From positions 92,506,048-92,570,047 of the forward strand of contig JACSVZ010000004.1 of assembly GCA_014706295.1 (NCBI GenBank): a DNA stretch of 64,000 bases, given 5' to 3'. Source of the DNA: Lycocorax pyrrhopterus obiensis (lineage: Eukaryota; Chordata; Aves; Passeriformes; Paradisaeidae). Below are positions 1 to 12,041 of the stretch, in pieces; position 1 is the stretch's first letter, and every line of letters starts with the position of its first letter. Both the position numbers and the translations under genes were made by a program. The notes beneath the pieces were generated by a model. It was given only the letters and a program-made list of their open reading frames with translations. It was not told the origin of the DNA and searched no databases.

Positions 1-48
1 CAAGGACACAACAGTGAAAGGTGCTCTGTGGGACCTGGTGCTTAAAAG

Positions 49-850
49 TGGAATCACAGAACGGTTGAGGTTGGAAGGAACTCTGGAGTTCATCTTGCCC
101 AATTCTTCTGTTCAAGCAGGATCACCTAAAGCCAGTTGTTCAGGACAATGTCCAGACAGCTTTTGAATATGTCCAAGTGTGGAGTCTCCACAACCTCGCT
201 GGGCAAAGAGTACCAGTGCTCACTTACGCTCTCAGTAATAAAGTGTTTCTTGAAGACACTCTTTGTATACCAGTTTGTGCCCATTGCCTCTTGTCCTGTC
301 ACTGGGCACCACAGGAAAGAGCCCAGCTCCATCGTCTTTGCACCTTTCCTTTACATATTGATACAAATTGATAAGCTCCCCTCTGAATCTTCTCTTCTCA
401 AGGCTAAGCTGCCCCAGTGCTCTCAGCCTCTCCTCATAGGAGAGATACTCTAGACTCCAGTTGTCTTTGTGTCCCTTCTCAGGACTCTTTCCATTATGTC
501 CATATCTCTGTTGCACCAAGGAGCTCAGATTGCCCACACAACTCCAGATGATGCCTCACGCAGAGAAGAGGGGAAAGATGACCTCTCTTGACCTACTGGC
601 AATACTTCGCTTAATGCATCCTAGGACACCATCACCCGCCTTTGCAGGAAGAGTGCATTGCTGGCTCACGTTCAGCCTGGTGTCCACCAGGCCCCACAGG
701 TCCTTTTCTGCCAAGCCGCTTTCCAGGAAGTCATTTGCTGGTGTGGACTGGTGCCTGGGGTTTTTCCTTCCCAGATGCAGGAGTTTGCATTTCCCCTGTT
801 GAGCTGTGAGGTGCCTGTTAGCCCATTTACGTCATCTGTAGAGGCCCCTG
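49..850 (-). mobile_element. CR1 LINE, 5'-truncated, reverse orientation
   Basis: The left edge reads as the reverse complement of a CR1 3' end: 'aatcacagaac' followed by 'gttgaggttggaagg'. Further right come reversed 3' UTR and ORF2 sequence. The minus strand encodes CR1 ORF2 C-terminal blocks such as YEERLRALGQLSLEKRR and VVPSDRTRGNGHKL. Beyond about 540 the similarity continues in the reversed upstream part of ORF2, for example 'ctggctcacgttcagc' near 661 and a 'tgcatttcccctgttgagc' segment near 786. The inner boundary near 850 is approximate. CR1 elements insert by target-primed reverse transcription and are usually 5'-truncated, as here. The copy is clearly dead because the coding frame is shifted and interrupted. 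Confidence 0.9.
126..537 (-). pseudogene. CR1 ORF2 C-terminal remnant, frameshifted
   Basis: Two overlapping minus-strand frames carry successive parts of the same protein region. The frame over 232-537 gives the block from EERLRALG to RTRGNGHKL. The frame over 126-332 continues with SEHWYSLPSEVVE and the terminal LDIFKSCLDIVL segment, matching the CR1 pattern of xEHWNRLPREVVExPSLxxFKxxLD. The change of frame falls around 232-330, so at least one indel has broken the reading frame. In an intact CR1 this region lies downstream of the reverse transcriptase domain, at the end of ORF2. It is not functional here and belongs to the element at 49-850. Confidence 0.85.
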
Positions 851-865
851 GGCAATCTGCCCAAG

Positions 866-945
866 CTGATCCTGCTAGAACATGGAGATTTGACTAGCTG
901 ACCTCAAAAGGTCCCTTCCAACCTCAATGACTCTTTGATTCTGTG
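866..945 (+). mobile_element. CR1 LINE 3' tail, forward orientation
   Basis: The run from 'ctgatcctgctagaac' through 'tgacctcaaaaggtccc' to 'ttccaacctcaatgac' and 'tttgattctgtg' is the forward 3' UTR and octamer tail of CR1. It is only about 80 bp long. It lies just beyond the inner end of the reversed CR1 at 49-850, so the two 3' tails face outward and form imperfect inverted ends of an approximately 900-bp block. Whether this is a second severely truncated insertion or a rearranged part of one insertion cannot be decided from the sequence alone. Confidence 0.75.
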
Positions 946-3900
946 TCTAGGTAAAGAGAAAAGTGACAGGTTTTAGCAGCGTTTTATACGGTTTCTCTGC
1001 AAACTGTGTGTAAACTTACATACTAGTGTACATCTCTCACTGCCATTTCTCCTGCTTTTTGAATTGAGAAAAGAGTCAATTAGCTACTTGATAGTGGATT
1101 GCTCACAAAAATACTTGTATTAACAATGGAAAGGAGAATGTTACATATAAGTGTATTCTAGTTTGTTTAATTTCCATATCAAAAAAAAAAGAAAATTTTA
1201 CATAAAACTAGACTTTTGTGTTTTTACTTCAGATAATAAGTTTTTATCAAGGTCATTGAGTGGCTTCATTTGTTGGTCTATTGTTTTTGCGTTTTTAAGG
1301 ACATCATTCATAAGGCCTAGCTAATTTCATCATACAGTTAGAATGAAGTTTTGAGACTTGGTGAAAAAAGGCAGTGCAACACTTCTCTAAACCAACATAT
1401 TGATGATAATAGATGAGCAGCTGGAATTTAGCAGTAATAGGAATTTGGGAATCTGCAGTATAGAGTGATTTAAAATTATGAGAGCACTTCACATTATTAT
1501 GAGCATTTCAGTCTTCAAAACTAAAACGCTCTTAAAAATTTTGAAGAGTTCTAGTAATGTTAACTATTCAATACTGCAAATCTATGTAACCTTCAATCCT
1601 GCTTTTATTGATGTAATTCATCAGTAGCTTCAAGGCTTTCTTTTCTAAGTTTGGATAATGACTTTGACTCAGATGGAAACTTGTATAGGATAACTTTATT
1701 CAGGAAGTGAATTTGTTGAATTGTCTTGAATCAAAGCTGCTCATCCCTTACCACTCTGGCCCATGGTTTGTGACATTTTTTGAAGTAAAGGAAACAAAAT
1801 GAACAAACTCCAAAGAACATCAAACAAAAAACCCAACAGAAACCCATAAAATTCCCTATTTTCCATTTATACATACTCTAGCCACATTAAAAAGATTGTC
1901 ACAATTTAAATATCTTCACTGTTGACCCACAGTCATTTTACTTCTGCACAAAACAATTTACTTTCAAGATTCCTCATAGTCATTCAACCCGAAATATTGT
2001 CATTGGCCTCTAATTTAAATTAACTGTAGTTCTTGTTTTGAATTATATGACAATGACAGATTGTAACATTTGGATAAATGTTCTTACCTTTTTGCATGTT
2101 TTTACTGCCTTGTCAAAGGAACATAAATCCTGAAAATGACACTTCCTTAAACTTTGATGGAATTATAATACTGGACCAACTTTCTTTGCTGTGCTGCAGA
2201 ATGCAGAATGCTGTAAGGAGTGACTCATCACAGCAGGTGCTTTAGTCTGCAAAGTCAATTGATACTCTCAGCACTGCACCCTGCAGGGTTGAGAAAACCA
2301 GCTGATTTGAGATGGCAAAAAACAAGACTACTGAGACTTTCATCAAAACTATAGGAAAAATACGGCTTATTTTGAGAAAAAATTACAAAAGGAGCTTTAT
2401 ATTCTGTGCTAGTCAGGTGCTTAAAAAATTGATCTTTTTATATGCTCAGTTTTGTATTTTCCAGTGGATGGATTCATGTTGTTGTAAAGACTTAACTGAG
2501 AAACTGAGATAAATAGTGAGCTATATTCAGGGGTAGGTAAAGAGAGTAGACTGAAGCAAAAGAGTTTAGCACTTCAAATTAAATATGTACTAAACTCAAA
2601 ACACAGTTTTATTCCACTAATGACTGGGATGTGTAAAAGTAAAACTAAGTACTTGAATTAAAAGAGAATAGGAAATGTTTTTTAGCAGCATTGTTTAGCA
2701 GCTATGATATTATTTTCTGACATATCCCCTTTAATTAGATAGTTTCAACAAAAAAATATTAAAACTCCATTATGATTTCTGTGAGTGCTCATGGCAATCA
2801 CTTTGTGCATTTCAGCATACATAAGAAAAGTTTTTTACATTTATAGTTAGTTAAAAGCATTGACAATTACAAAGCTTAGTTACCAGCGTGATCAATTTTA
2901 AAATCTGTACAACTTTTGGTGAAAAACTAAGAAGGAATTAATATTCTCATTTTACTATTATTCTTCATCCTGTCTCACAGACTGCAAATGAAGCTGGTGT
3001 ACCTCTCTTCAGAAGTCTATCAGTCATATGATTACACCCTTTGGATACTGGAGTTCAAGAAAAAAAGACAATCAGACCTCCCAGCCTGTAAGGTCATTTT
3101 TTTTTTGGATGGTGCTACATGGCACTAGAAGCACACACATCTGCCAAGCTGATGGCCGCCTGCCTACTCCCAAAACAGCAAACCAGTTTTGCTAGGATAG
3201 AGATGGTAGCTGAAGATGCACGGTGTGCCCATCACTGCAGAGGCAAATCCCAACCCCCAGGAAAATTTTGTTGCTCTGTGTGCCAGTTTGTACTTTATCA
3301 CGTTTGCCTCAGAAAGACAGAACAGTAGAGTGAAAAAGGCAAAGACACTGTGGCACTTGGTGCAGTAGAACAGATTTGCTGTGATGGGCCACACGCTGGA
3401 GCCCCAATCCCTGCACACAGCAAATACAGCCAACCTCCAGGCAGACCCTGTTAGCCCAGGATTGACTCAAACACTTCAAAAGAAACTAAATCCAAACCAC
3501 AGGGCTGAACTCATGCTGAAAAGCCAGTGAGAAGGCAAAGGTTTGTGTAATGAGCATTTCCCCCAGTAGATGTTTGCTCTGTGTTGCATGGTGCAGCCTA
3601 GGAGCTGTGATTTTAGACTCCGTGTCACTGTAGAGCGATGTCAAGGTGCCTGCACAGCTCTTGGAAACGGGTAGGCAGCCCTCCCTCCATCAGGATTATC
3701 ATGCTCTTCCCATTCTCCTTTTGGGTGTTTCATGCACCTACTTGCTTATCACACACAGGACCTTCATGTTCTTTCTCTGTCTTTTTATCATAAAACTATA
3801 GAGAGCTCATCCTTTTTTCCAGTCATGGTTTCTTATTAATTGTAGTTAATAAGAAGGTTTCCATATTAATTGTAGTTAATTATTATTTTGCTGATTTGAT

Positions 3901-6104
3901 TGCAGAAAGAGATTTGACCACAAGAGAAAGGATGAACATCATCTTTTGAAGAACGTAGGAAATTTTAATATTGGATGAGTCCCATGAAGGTACCAAGAGA
4001 GACTTCAGCCAATGCTCAAAATGAACTGCAGTTTTCCCAGTTACTTTTTCCCAGTACTTGTCTGTCATTCAGCTTGCCTGAGCACAACACATTACAAGCG
4101 TTCAGTTTCACATCTTTGATAATTTTTGACATGACTGAAATAAGAGTCCTGTATTCCCTTTCCTTTTTGAGTTTCTAAAATAAAGAATAATGGTTGGTAC
4201 CACTCTCTGTATAGCCAAATAACAGTAAAGGTAAACAAGCACAGGCTGAGGTTAGTGCCCCTTTAGATGAGCTATAAATCAAAGGTACTGATCCATTTGG
4301 GTCATTAAAATCCCATGATCCTTTGTGTGAATGGAGAGACTTAGAGCTATGGATCAAAGTTTATTCCACAATGCTTCAGGGATTTTTTGACATTTTCCAC
4401 TAGGATGGCAAGTAACCAAGATGTCAGCTGGAAAGCATTTAAGAAACACTGACTCCTTTGACAAAGAAAAATACATCATCATTTGTAACTTTTTTTTCCC
4501 TACCATTTTCCATTCTGTGAGAAAATTTTCAGGATTTTTCTGTATTCTATTATTAATTCTAGGAAAAATACAAAGCTCTCAGCTTCTTTACATCATTTTG
4601 CAACTGGAATACCTTGAACAATACCCTTAGTTTTTTTTAACTCTGCCATGTCAAAACTTGTACTAGGGACTCTGATCTGCCACAAATGGTCTCTGAATAC
4701 CAAATGGGTAGACTGTTGACCACCCAAAACTTTGTAAGCTTTGAAGGTAGAGTTGGTGGCAAGATAGTCAGGTTGTTGCTGGCTACAAAGAGCATGCTGA
4801 CTATATCTCTGAAAAATTGCTGATGTTTATTTCTAGCCTACAAAGTCAAATGTGACTCTTCATTTTAACTAAAATATATGGACTATGTGACAATGACAGG
4901 TTTTACAGGAAGGAATTTAAATAATTGTTTTGTTTTGGAATTATGCTATTCATAATCAGCTCTGACTCATTTTGACTATTTCTGAATTAATTTTCCCATT
5001 ATATTCCTCTGACATATTATTCAAACAAACTCATTGAATGATGTTATTTCACATGGAACAATTCCTCACACTGTAGAATTCTGCCATTTTCTTCCATGGG
5101 ACAGAAATTCTTCCTTTGGGTTGTTCCTAAGTAAAGACGTACCATTTTCTGTGACCTCTTTCTGAGCTGGTGACATCTGGCTACTATCTGATGTGTATTA
5201 CACTTTCGAAATAAAGGGAACCTGTCTGTTTAGTTGAGGTAAGTACCTTGAGAGTATTTAAGTGAGCTTATTATAGAATGATCTTCTTGTGTTTTGTGGT
5301 ATTTTTACACTTTTTCTTAGATTATTGCAAACTCTGGTGTCAATTCTCTTCATGCTAAACATAAACACAAATAAATATATATACCTTCAGTGGAAGAAAC
5401 CTGGCAACAATAGGACGAAGAGATTTAAGCAATTCATATAAGGTATGTCTCTTTCTCCACAGAAAATTTAGAAATCTTCCTGCAGCAGACATGGCCATTG
5501 ATTTCTCAGTTAAGGGCACACCGCATAAAACCAAAATCATAAGCAATCTCGTTTAAAATAAATGAGGAAAATGATGACACGTGAAGTCACTCACCCTTGT
5601 AAAAAATGCTCTGATGTTTTTCATAAATGGTGTAACATCTGCTCTTCTTCCATTTTTGTATTAAATTACCAGAACCAAAACTTCCATATATATATGCGTG
5701 TATACCCATATGGATGTAACCTTTGAGATTTCAGTGGGTAAAGTCAGACAGTGCTCTTTCTGGGATTCTGCTCTATTGGTTTGCTTAATAAACACATATT
5801 GAACTTCGGCAACATAATGTTGCATGTTATGATACACTCTACATGTTGTTATTCCACATGCCAGATAAAGTTGGAGAATGGGATTTACACCACTTGATTT
5901 TAGATTTCTGACTGTAGCTGAAGTCAGTCCCTTTATGAGGTTCTGGGGGAAATGGACTCTTTTGGGGTACAGCTCCTCTGACACACTTCTGACTTACTTC
6001 AGTTGTCTACATGAGGATGAAGTTAATGCTCCATAATCTCACAGCGTCACAAATGTAAACATATAAAGCACAGATATATACATTAAGCTTAATGAACTAT
6101 TCCA
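946..6104. other. AT-rich unique DNA, no gene seen
   Basis: The stretch has no open frame above about 107 codons, no recognised repeat family and no RNA gene that I can identify. It contains A- and T-runs (for example near 1181 and 3098), a short AT-rich dinucleotide patch near 5376-5394 and 5685-5705, and a hairpin with a local duplication at 3827-3880 that is listed separately. A minus-strand ORF at 5355-5546 has a superficially protein-like middle but weak splice contexts, and I do not call it. Confidence 0.6.
3827..3880. repeat. Local duplication (about 29-bp period) containing a 10-bp hairpin
   Basis: A unit beginning 'ggttt' and ending 'attaattgtagttaat' occurs at 3827-3850 and again at 3856-3880, with the only difference in the few bases after 'ggttt'. 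Within the first copy, 'ttcttattaa' (3830-3839) and 'ttaataagaa' (3846-3855) are perfect reverse complements separated by 6 nt. This is typical of small replication-slippage or template-switch events in AT-rich DNA. Confidence 0.8.
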
Positions 6105-6377
6105 GGGCCTGCTGGGGGCTGGAGGTTGCTTGAGCGTGGTTGCTGGAGATGCTGGAGGCTCTCTGTGTTGGCAGGGTGGGAGCACTCAGACGGGGCATGT
6201 CCCACCTCCCGACCAGGAGCAGGGCAGCCAGGGGCACCGGGGCAGCCCCAGCCCAGGCATTGGGCACCTTGCTGGGGATTGGGGATGGGACAAGGCTGGA
6301 CTGGGAGATGAGCCTCCAAGTGGAGTTCATGTTTCACATCAACAGAGGATGTGGTCTGCCATGGGCATTGCTGTGCA
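6105..6377. other. GC-rich block of unknown origin
   Basis: An abrupt change to GC-rich sequence, with many 'gggg', 'cccc' and 'ggctgg'-like strings, stands out from the AT-rich surroundings. Open frames of 61-128 codons occur on both strands. That is expected from GC-rich DNA and none resembles a protein that I know. CpG is not notably frequent, so I would not call it a CpG island. It abuts the solo LTR at 6383 but lies outside the LTR's target duplication, so it was present before the LTR inserted. It could be an older repeat remnant. Confidence 0.45.
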
Positions 6378-6382
6378 GCATC

Positions 6383-6781
6383 TGTAGCAGAGAGCAGGAG
6401 GGGAACAAGCAGGAGGGGGCCCTGTCGCTGTTCTCACCACAGACGAGTAGAGAAACAACACAGAGTCCAGGCTCAGGGATAAATGGAAGCGCTTTAATGA
6501 TCTCTCAGAAGGCTTTTATATGTTAGTTCACAAAAGTGTGTTAAATGGCATAAGGTAATTGGTTTTTTTGCCATCCACCCCTTGAAGGGATTGGTCAAGT
6601 TCTAAGACATCCATCTCTAAATGTTTTTCTAGTTAGAACCATAACAATTCTGCAAAACAACCTGCAGGTGCAAGAAGTTTACAAAACTGTAACATTGTTT
6701 TGAGTTACTTGCATGGGAAAGACAGAACTCTCACAAAAATGCTGCAGAGAGCTAAAGAAATTCTCTGCTGAAGCTTTTTCA
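6383..6781 (-). mobile_element. Solo LTR of an endogenous retrovirus, reverse orientation
   Basis: The 399-bp element starts with TG ('tgtagcagagagcagg') and ends with CA ('agctttttca') on the plus strand, so it also runs TG...CA on the minus strand. It is flanked by a perfect 5-bp duplication, 'gcatc' at 6378-6382 and 6782-6786. The match extends to 'cagcatc' if two bases at the LTR edge are counted, so the exact edge is ambiguous by one or two bases. Read on the minus strand it has a TATA-like 'tataaaag' followed by a 'cattaaagcgctt' segment and a U5-like end 'ctctgctaca'. No gag, pol or env sequence adjoins it, so the internal region was probably lost by LTR-LTR recombination. The family was not identified. 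Confidence 0.75.
6513..6522 (-). promoter_or_regulatory. TATA-like box of the solo LTR
   Basis: On the minus strand this reads 'catataaaag', about 260 bp into the LTR from its inferred 5' edge and upstream of the R/U5-like sequence. This is where a retroviral core promoter would lie. It is a relic and activity is unknown. Confidence 0.4.
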
Positions 6782-6972
6782 GCATCCATAGGGCCCAGCT
6801 TGAAAGCAGATCCCAAGCTAAAGCAATTTCAAAATGCATGCAAATGCTATAGCCCTGTTTTTGGGGGTTTTTTTGGGAAAAAATGTGGAGGTTTTGCTTA
6901 CTTTATTCAATCCTCTTTCTCTTTTCAATCTGAGGTTTCTCCCTGTTAAAATAAAGACTGCTTGATATTTAA

Positions 6973-7009
6973 CAGCTGAGACACCTCCTGTGAAAGGTGT
7001 TTCCAGCTG
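6973..7009. repeat. Imperfect hairpin, about 14 paired positions
   Basis: The left arm 'cagctgagacacct' pairs with the right arm 'aggtgtttccagctg', with one extra base and one mismatch, around the loop 'cctgtgaa'. A plus-strand AATAAA lies just upstream at 6950-6955, but nothing else suggests a transcript end. Confidence 0.6.
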
Positions 7010-9049
7010 ATAATAATTTGTGATGCATCTTAAATAGGTAGAAATTTTTGTTTAAGAGAGTGTTTTATTTAATCAACCTGTCACGACAAAAATCTCATAG
7101 ACAAGACTGAAATTTATTTAACAAAATTTATAACGATTAGTTATAAGTCTACAAAGTATTTCTTCTGCAGGCTCTGGAAACACTTTGGAGACTGCTAGCC
7201 CAATCTGAACTAGGACTAGGACTCTTAATATATTTCTAAGTAATTACAGCAATCTTACTTTACTAGAAAAGCTATGAATGAGTGGTTGTTTTTTTTTTTA
7301 TTTTTAGGAAAGGAAGCAACACAAATTCTTCAGTTTTAATGGCAAAGAGGAATTAGATTTTCAGTACACTGGAAATTTAGGAACAGCAATAAATTTAATA
7401 CTTTCAAAAGTGTTACTGAGACATAATTACATTTTTAGTAAGAATTTGTGATGAGGAAGCTGGATGTTTTTTAAATACATGAAATATAATCCTTTCAGGC
7501 CATCCAGTTTGCCTATGTACATAAGATTATTGAACACAGGGAAATCTGACTCTTTTCCCTGCTTTTGACACCCAAACTGCTTTCCTGCCTCCAACAATAT
7601 CAGATCTACTCTCATGTCACCATGACTGAATTATATTTTTACATTCTTGAACTCATCCCCATTCTAGCCTATTACTCAGGATGATGCTATTTTGATATAC
7701 ATGAGAAAAAGAACAAAAAAAAATCAAACATATCTATATATATTTCCAAGAGTTTTCCGGTTTCTGTAGAAACTCGATTTTTTTACAGAATACCTAAAAC
7801 TTTAGAAGTATTATTAAAAACAGGAAGAGTACTGTGACGGTAAGGTAGTGCTAACTACAAGCCTGGATTTACTTCTCCTTTCCTGTCCTGAATCAATTGT
7901 CCTTATTTCATTTCTCTCCTGAGTATTCTGTCTGCAGCATCTCTTCAAGTACAGTTCAACAGAGAAAAACTCCTTGTTTTAAAACTGATGTATTGCAAAG
8001 CTCTAGGCATTTACAGGTAACTATTTTTTTTTAATAAAAATTGCTCTCCTAATTTGCCTTTCATACAAGACAGAAACTTACACAAAGTACTGGGATTTCC
8101 TGTGCTTATTCCAAAGTGAAGCTACATTTACTACTGATCATTTCTACAGAAAAAACTTGGTTTATTTTCTTCAGACAGTATTTATAAAAGTACATAGGAG
8201 CCCAAGGGCTAGATCAAGTACAGCAAGCAAGCAGCTAAGTCTAGGCAATCCTGAAACCTCAGCTTCTGGCTGAAGGAAAATACATTTCTGCACCCAAGAT
8301 CTAAACCTTAGATTCTGCCCCTGACTTGAGTTTTCCTGAACAAATAGCTGGGATCTGCCTTTTCCTTTGCAAATAGACCCTTATCCCATAACAGCTTACA
8401 GTCTGGAGAAAAGATTTCACAGACTCTACAGCTACATGCAACTCATCCCAGGAGATGGCACTTGTCAGGAGACCAGGCCTGATGCTGTTAGAGTTATGTC
8501 ATGGTGTACTGATATCCAGGGTTAGTAGTATAAAGAGGTTTTGATTTTGTATATGTTTTTATTTCTGTTTTTATTAATATATTATATTAAGTGCTTATGT
8601 AACATTTTAAAAGTATCTTTTTATTGTTTTCCCATAAGCCTGCTATGCCTGAGAAGCTTTGTTGCATCACCCACCCTTTGCAAAAAAAAAAAAAAGCGTG
8701 ATAAAGTTGTAATAAGAAGACTCTTTATCAAATTAAATCTTCTGGTGGCCCTGCATGGAGTGCAGATTGCATCTCCATTAAGTGAGAGAAAAAGATCTAT
8801 GTAATAACACCTGCACTGATCTAATTTGCATGTTTGACCCACTTCTATGATCCCCGTGTATAATAGCCAACCTGCTTCAGGAGAATTGTATAGATGATTA
8901 ATTAACATTTTCTTGTCTGCATTCTCTGATAATATTGTGTTGAATCCCTGCCCTAAATTCACACAGCATGGAGAGAAACACCACTGCCAAGATCTTTTCT
9001 GTACTTAATAATTATTCTGACTGTAGGTGCAGACATGTGAACAGGATTT
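7010..9049. other. AT-rich unique DNA, no gene seen
   Basis: No recognised repeat family, RNA gene or convincing reading frame is present. It contains T-runs, a short (TA) patch near 7733-7742 and a pure A-run at about 8683-8695. Confidence 0.55.
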
Positions 9050-9126
9050 AAACTCACCTTTTTTTCTTTTTGGTTTTTCTTTCTTTCTAAACTCACCTTT
9101 TTTCTTTTCTGTTTTTCTTTCTTTCC
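9050..9126. repeat. Pyrimidine-rich tandem duplication, two copies of about 39 bp
   Basis: Two adjacent copies begin with 'aaactcacct', at 9050 and 9089. Each continues as a T/C-rich run ending 'gtttttctttctttc'. The copies differ by a few bases, so the duplication is not very recent. Confidence 0.85.
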
Positions 9127-11731
9127 CCAAATTGCTACTGAGGAATCATTTAGATTTAAGAATCATATCTTATCTTAAATGTCCATAATTAGGAAAGCTA
9201 TGTTTTCCAGTTCTATGGGGTTTTTATTGCTTGCTTTACAGTAAATTACTCTGAAAAGAAGAATGACTGCAAAGGGTAAAACTGATCTATTTCCTTGTCT
9301 GTGCACATGTGGGTGTTTGCCTGTGTGTACACGTGCTCTTTGGCAAAATACTTGTCAATTAGTTGGAGGGAGATGAAAAACAGAGAAATTCTCAGGATTT
9401 TAGAAGAGTATTTTTAAAGCATCTTCTCTGCCCCACTTAACTGATATAAAAGAGTCAGAAACTCTTTTCAAGAGCTAAGGCTGAAACCTGAACTACCCAG
9501 ACAGCCACCAGCACTGACATTCAGCTCTCAGAAGCTTCACGGAAGTATTCCAGTTACTCTCTGTAGTTTTTCTTTTTCTTTTAATGTTTGAAAGCTGATT
9601 TAAATAATATATTTCTTTTATTTCCAAATTTTGCTCCATCATTTCTTTAGGCTTTACTTGAAATGACCCAGAAGATATGTTTTGATTCATGCTGAATTGC
9701 TCACTTTATTGGCTGTGTGAGAAGTTCAGCATGTTTCCTTCTTTTGTTTTAAACAGGACATATTCTGTTAGCACATCAGGTCTGTTGAACATATTCAATG
9801 GATGGAGTTAATCTATTTAGTAAATAAAAGCTGCAAAAAATGCCATGAAGATGAAAACATCTCAATCCACCCTATTGGCCGATCCAGCCAGTAAGGTCTA
9901 ATGTCCCCAAAACCAAAGCATCATAGAAAATATTTCTGAAGTGAAACCCTACTTCTGATCAAAGTTTTTCTTACAGAGAAGATATTTACTTGGACTCCAG
10001 CAATACTTTTAACAGAAGTGTGGGCATATATACATAGCATGACCCAGTTTCCAAATTCAGGGTAAGGATTGTAGATTTTAGGTAAGAGTGTAGAAAACAG
10101 ATGCATTTGAAAGTTTGGAAGTGTTTATATAAAGTCCTGCAGATGCACTGGGACTTTCTTACATGTTTTACCAATGATTTATTCATTAGTTTTGAGCAAA
10201 TTACTGGGTTTTGGTTTTAATATACCTTTGAAAATAAGTGAAATATTTGAATCGCTATCAGAGGCAACCTGTCACATGCTAATAAAACAAAATGTAATCT
10301 CACACAGGAACCTGACATCAAGTGAATTCTTCTTTCCTTCCATATGAGGTACCACAGAAAGGAGGATTACAAATAAGCCTTGGACACTAGGGATATCAAA
10401 AACCACTGCATACAAATTGGGGTACAAACCTGCTTGCAGACTGTTCTCTGAGCTGAATACTAAAATAAGCAGGGAGCTAGTGAAATTGTATGAGATTGGA
10501 TGTAGCTGGTGACATTGTGGGTTTTAGCACACACATGAAAGGGCAGATGACAACTGTGCTCTGAATAAAGTAAGGAACATGGACTTTGGGATGCAGAAAA
10601 TGGTTTTTTAAAACCCAAGGTGAGAAAAGATGAGTGGGTGCAGGAACCTATCAGCAAGTTGCAGAAAGAGCCATTGTTACAGAGTGGATGCCGAGAAAGG
10701 TGCACAAAAATTGCAAGTGGAGCTCATAGTTCATGGCATATATTGATGCTAACAGTGAAAGTTACTTTGGGAAAAAATAAAATCAAAAGGTAAACGACAG
10801 AGAGAAAAAGCAAGGGAAAACTCTCAGTGGCCAGTGGGAAGTGATGGAGGTCCCCAGGTAAGCAGCCACCCCAAGGCTCCTCTCCAGTGCAGCTGGGTTT
10901 CCCCATAACACTCTCTTGCAGTCGAGACACAAGCTTCATGTTCAAACTCCTGTCAATGGTTCCTGACCATGTGCTCTTGCCTCTGACATGCTGACTGGGG
11001 CTGGTGCTGCATCCTCACTGCTACACGCAGTGAAAGTGTATTATTCAATCTCCAACATACCCCAAAGACCCAGAAGAGGTGAAAATAGGTCGATTGAGTG
11101 TTTCCCCTGCCTGACACATCTGCTTCCTTTGAGAACACACCACAGCCACACTACCAACTTCGTTGGTGCAAAGCCACGAGAACAGATCGAGGAGAGGAAA
11201 ATCCAGGCTCAGGGAGATCCTGTCCGAGCGGCTGGGGGGACGGCACCCCACCACTGCTGGGGGAAGGCAGGCTGTACATCTGCAAACAGGAGGCTCTCAG
11301 TACAAGGGAGGCTACGTCATCCAAAGCATTGTGCAACACTCTGCACGCACACAGCAAATTAGCACTGAGCATTCGCCATTGTAGCCTCTGATGAGGCTGT
11401 AGAGTATGAAAATTCTCTTCTGAGCTGTGAGTCATAAAACAATTTTGTTAGTGCAGCCATTTATCAGCCTCGGCTCTCTAAAATTAGATACTTGGGATCC
11501 AAATCAGCAAAACATTTTCTACATGTGTGTGGATTTCAAAGCTTCAGATGAAAAATTTAAGTAGTCTTTTCCTTGTCTTTAGAACCATCATAATCTTCCT
11601 ACCATTAAAAACCTTAAAATGTCTTAGAAGACAATGGAAAAAGTCAGAAAAAAATTCATTAGTTGGGGACATTCAGTATCCAGACACTTTTGAACTTCTT
11701 TTAACAAAGAGCTTGCATAGTGTCTTTCTTC
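9127..11731. other. Unique DNA, no gene seen
   Basis: Mostly AT-rich sequence without recognised repeats. A somewhat GC-richer segment at about 11090-11380 has overlapping open frames on both strands (up to 124 codons), but no known protein pattern or clean exon structure. I leave it unannotated. Confidence 0.5.
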
Positions 11732-11859
11732 TTACTTTAAACATTTTAGACTTTTAGTGTCCTTTATTGTGATTAATGTCATAAGACAGAGTATGGTTAC
11801 TTTAAACATTTTAGACTTTTAGTGTCCTTTATCATGATTAATATCATAAGACAGAGTAC
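11732..11859. repeat. Tandem duplication, two 65-bp copies
   Basis: The segment starting 'ttactttaaacatttt' at 11732 is repeated directly from 11797. Over the roughly 63 bases that can be compared, the copies differ at four positions. All four are transitions (TG to CA in one place, G to A and T to C elsewhere). The even substitution pattern without indels fits a single duplication followed by neutral ageing. Confidence 0.92.
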
Positions 11860-12015
11860 GTTAAAATTTAATATGTGTGCTCTTCCAGTGCTTCCAGTGA
11901 AATAAATGAAGAGCAGTATAGTATTTGCACTGGAAAATCCAAGATGTGCTCTTAATTTCTTTGTAAACAAAGATAAATAGCTCTATTGTTATCTAGCTCC
12001 AGACTAATCTTTAGT

Positions 12016-12041
12016 TAAAATAAAATAAAATAAAAATAAAA
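12016..12041. repeat. (TAAAA)n short microsatellite
   Basis: About five units of 'taaaa', one of them with an extra A. Confidence 0.85.

Noticed and set aside
5395..5479. Minus-strand segment with open frame between an AG and a GT (RFLNFLWRKRH...), resembling an 85-nt exon
   Set aside because: The acceptor has almost no pyrimidine tract, the donor GTATAT is weak, and the protein is not recognised. A 63-codon frame is expected by chance here.
6948..7009. AATAAA followed by a hairpin, considered as a transcript 3' end
   Set aside because: AATAAA is frequent in AT-rich DNA and there is no coding sequence upstream. The hairpin is imperfect.
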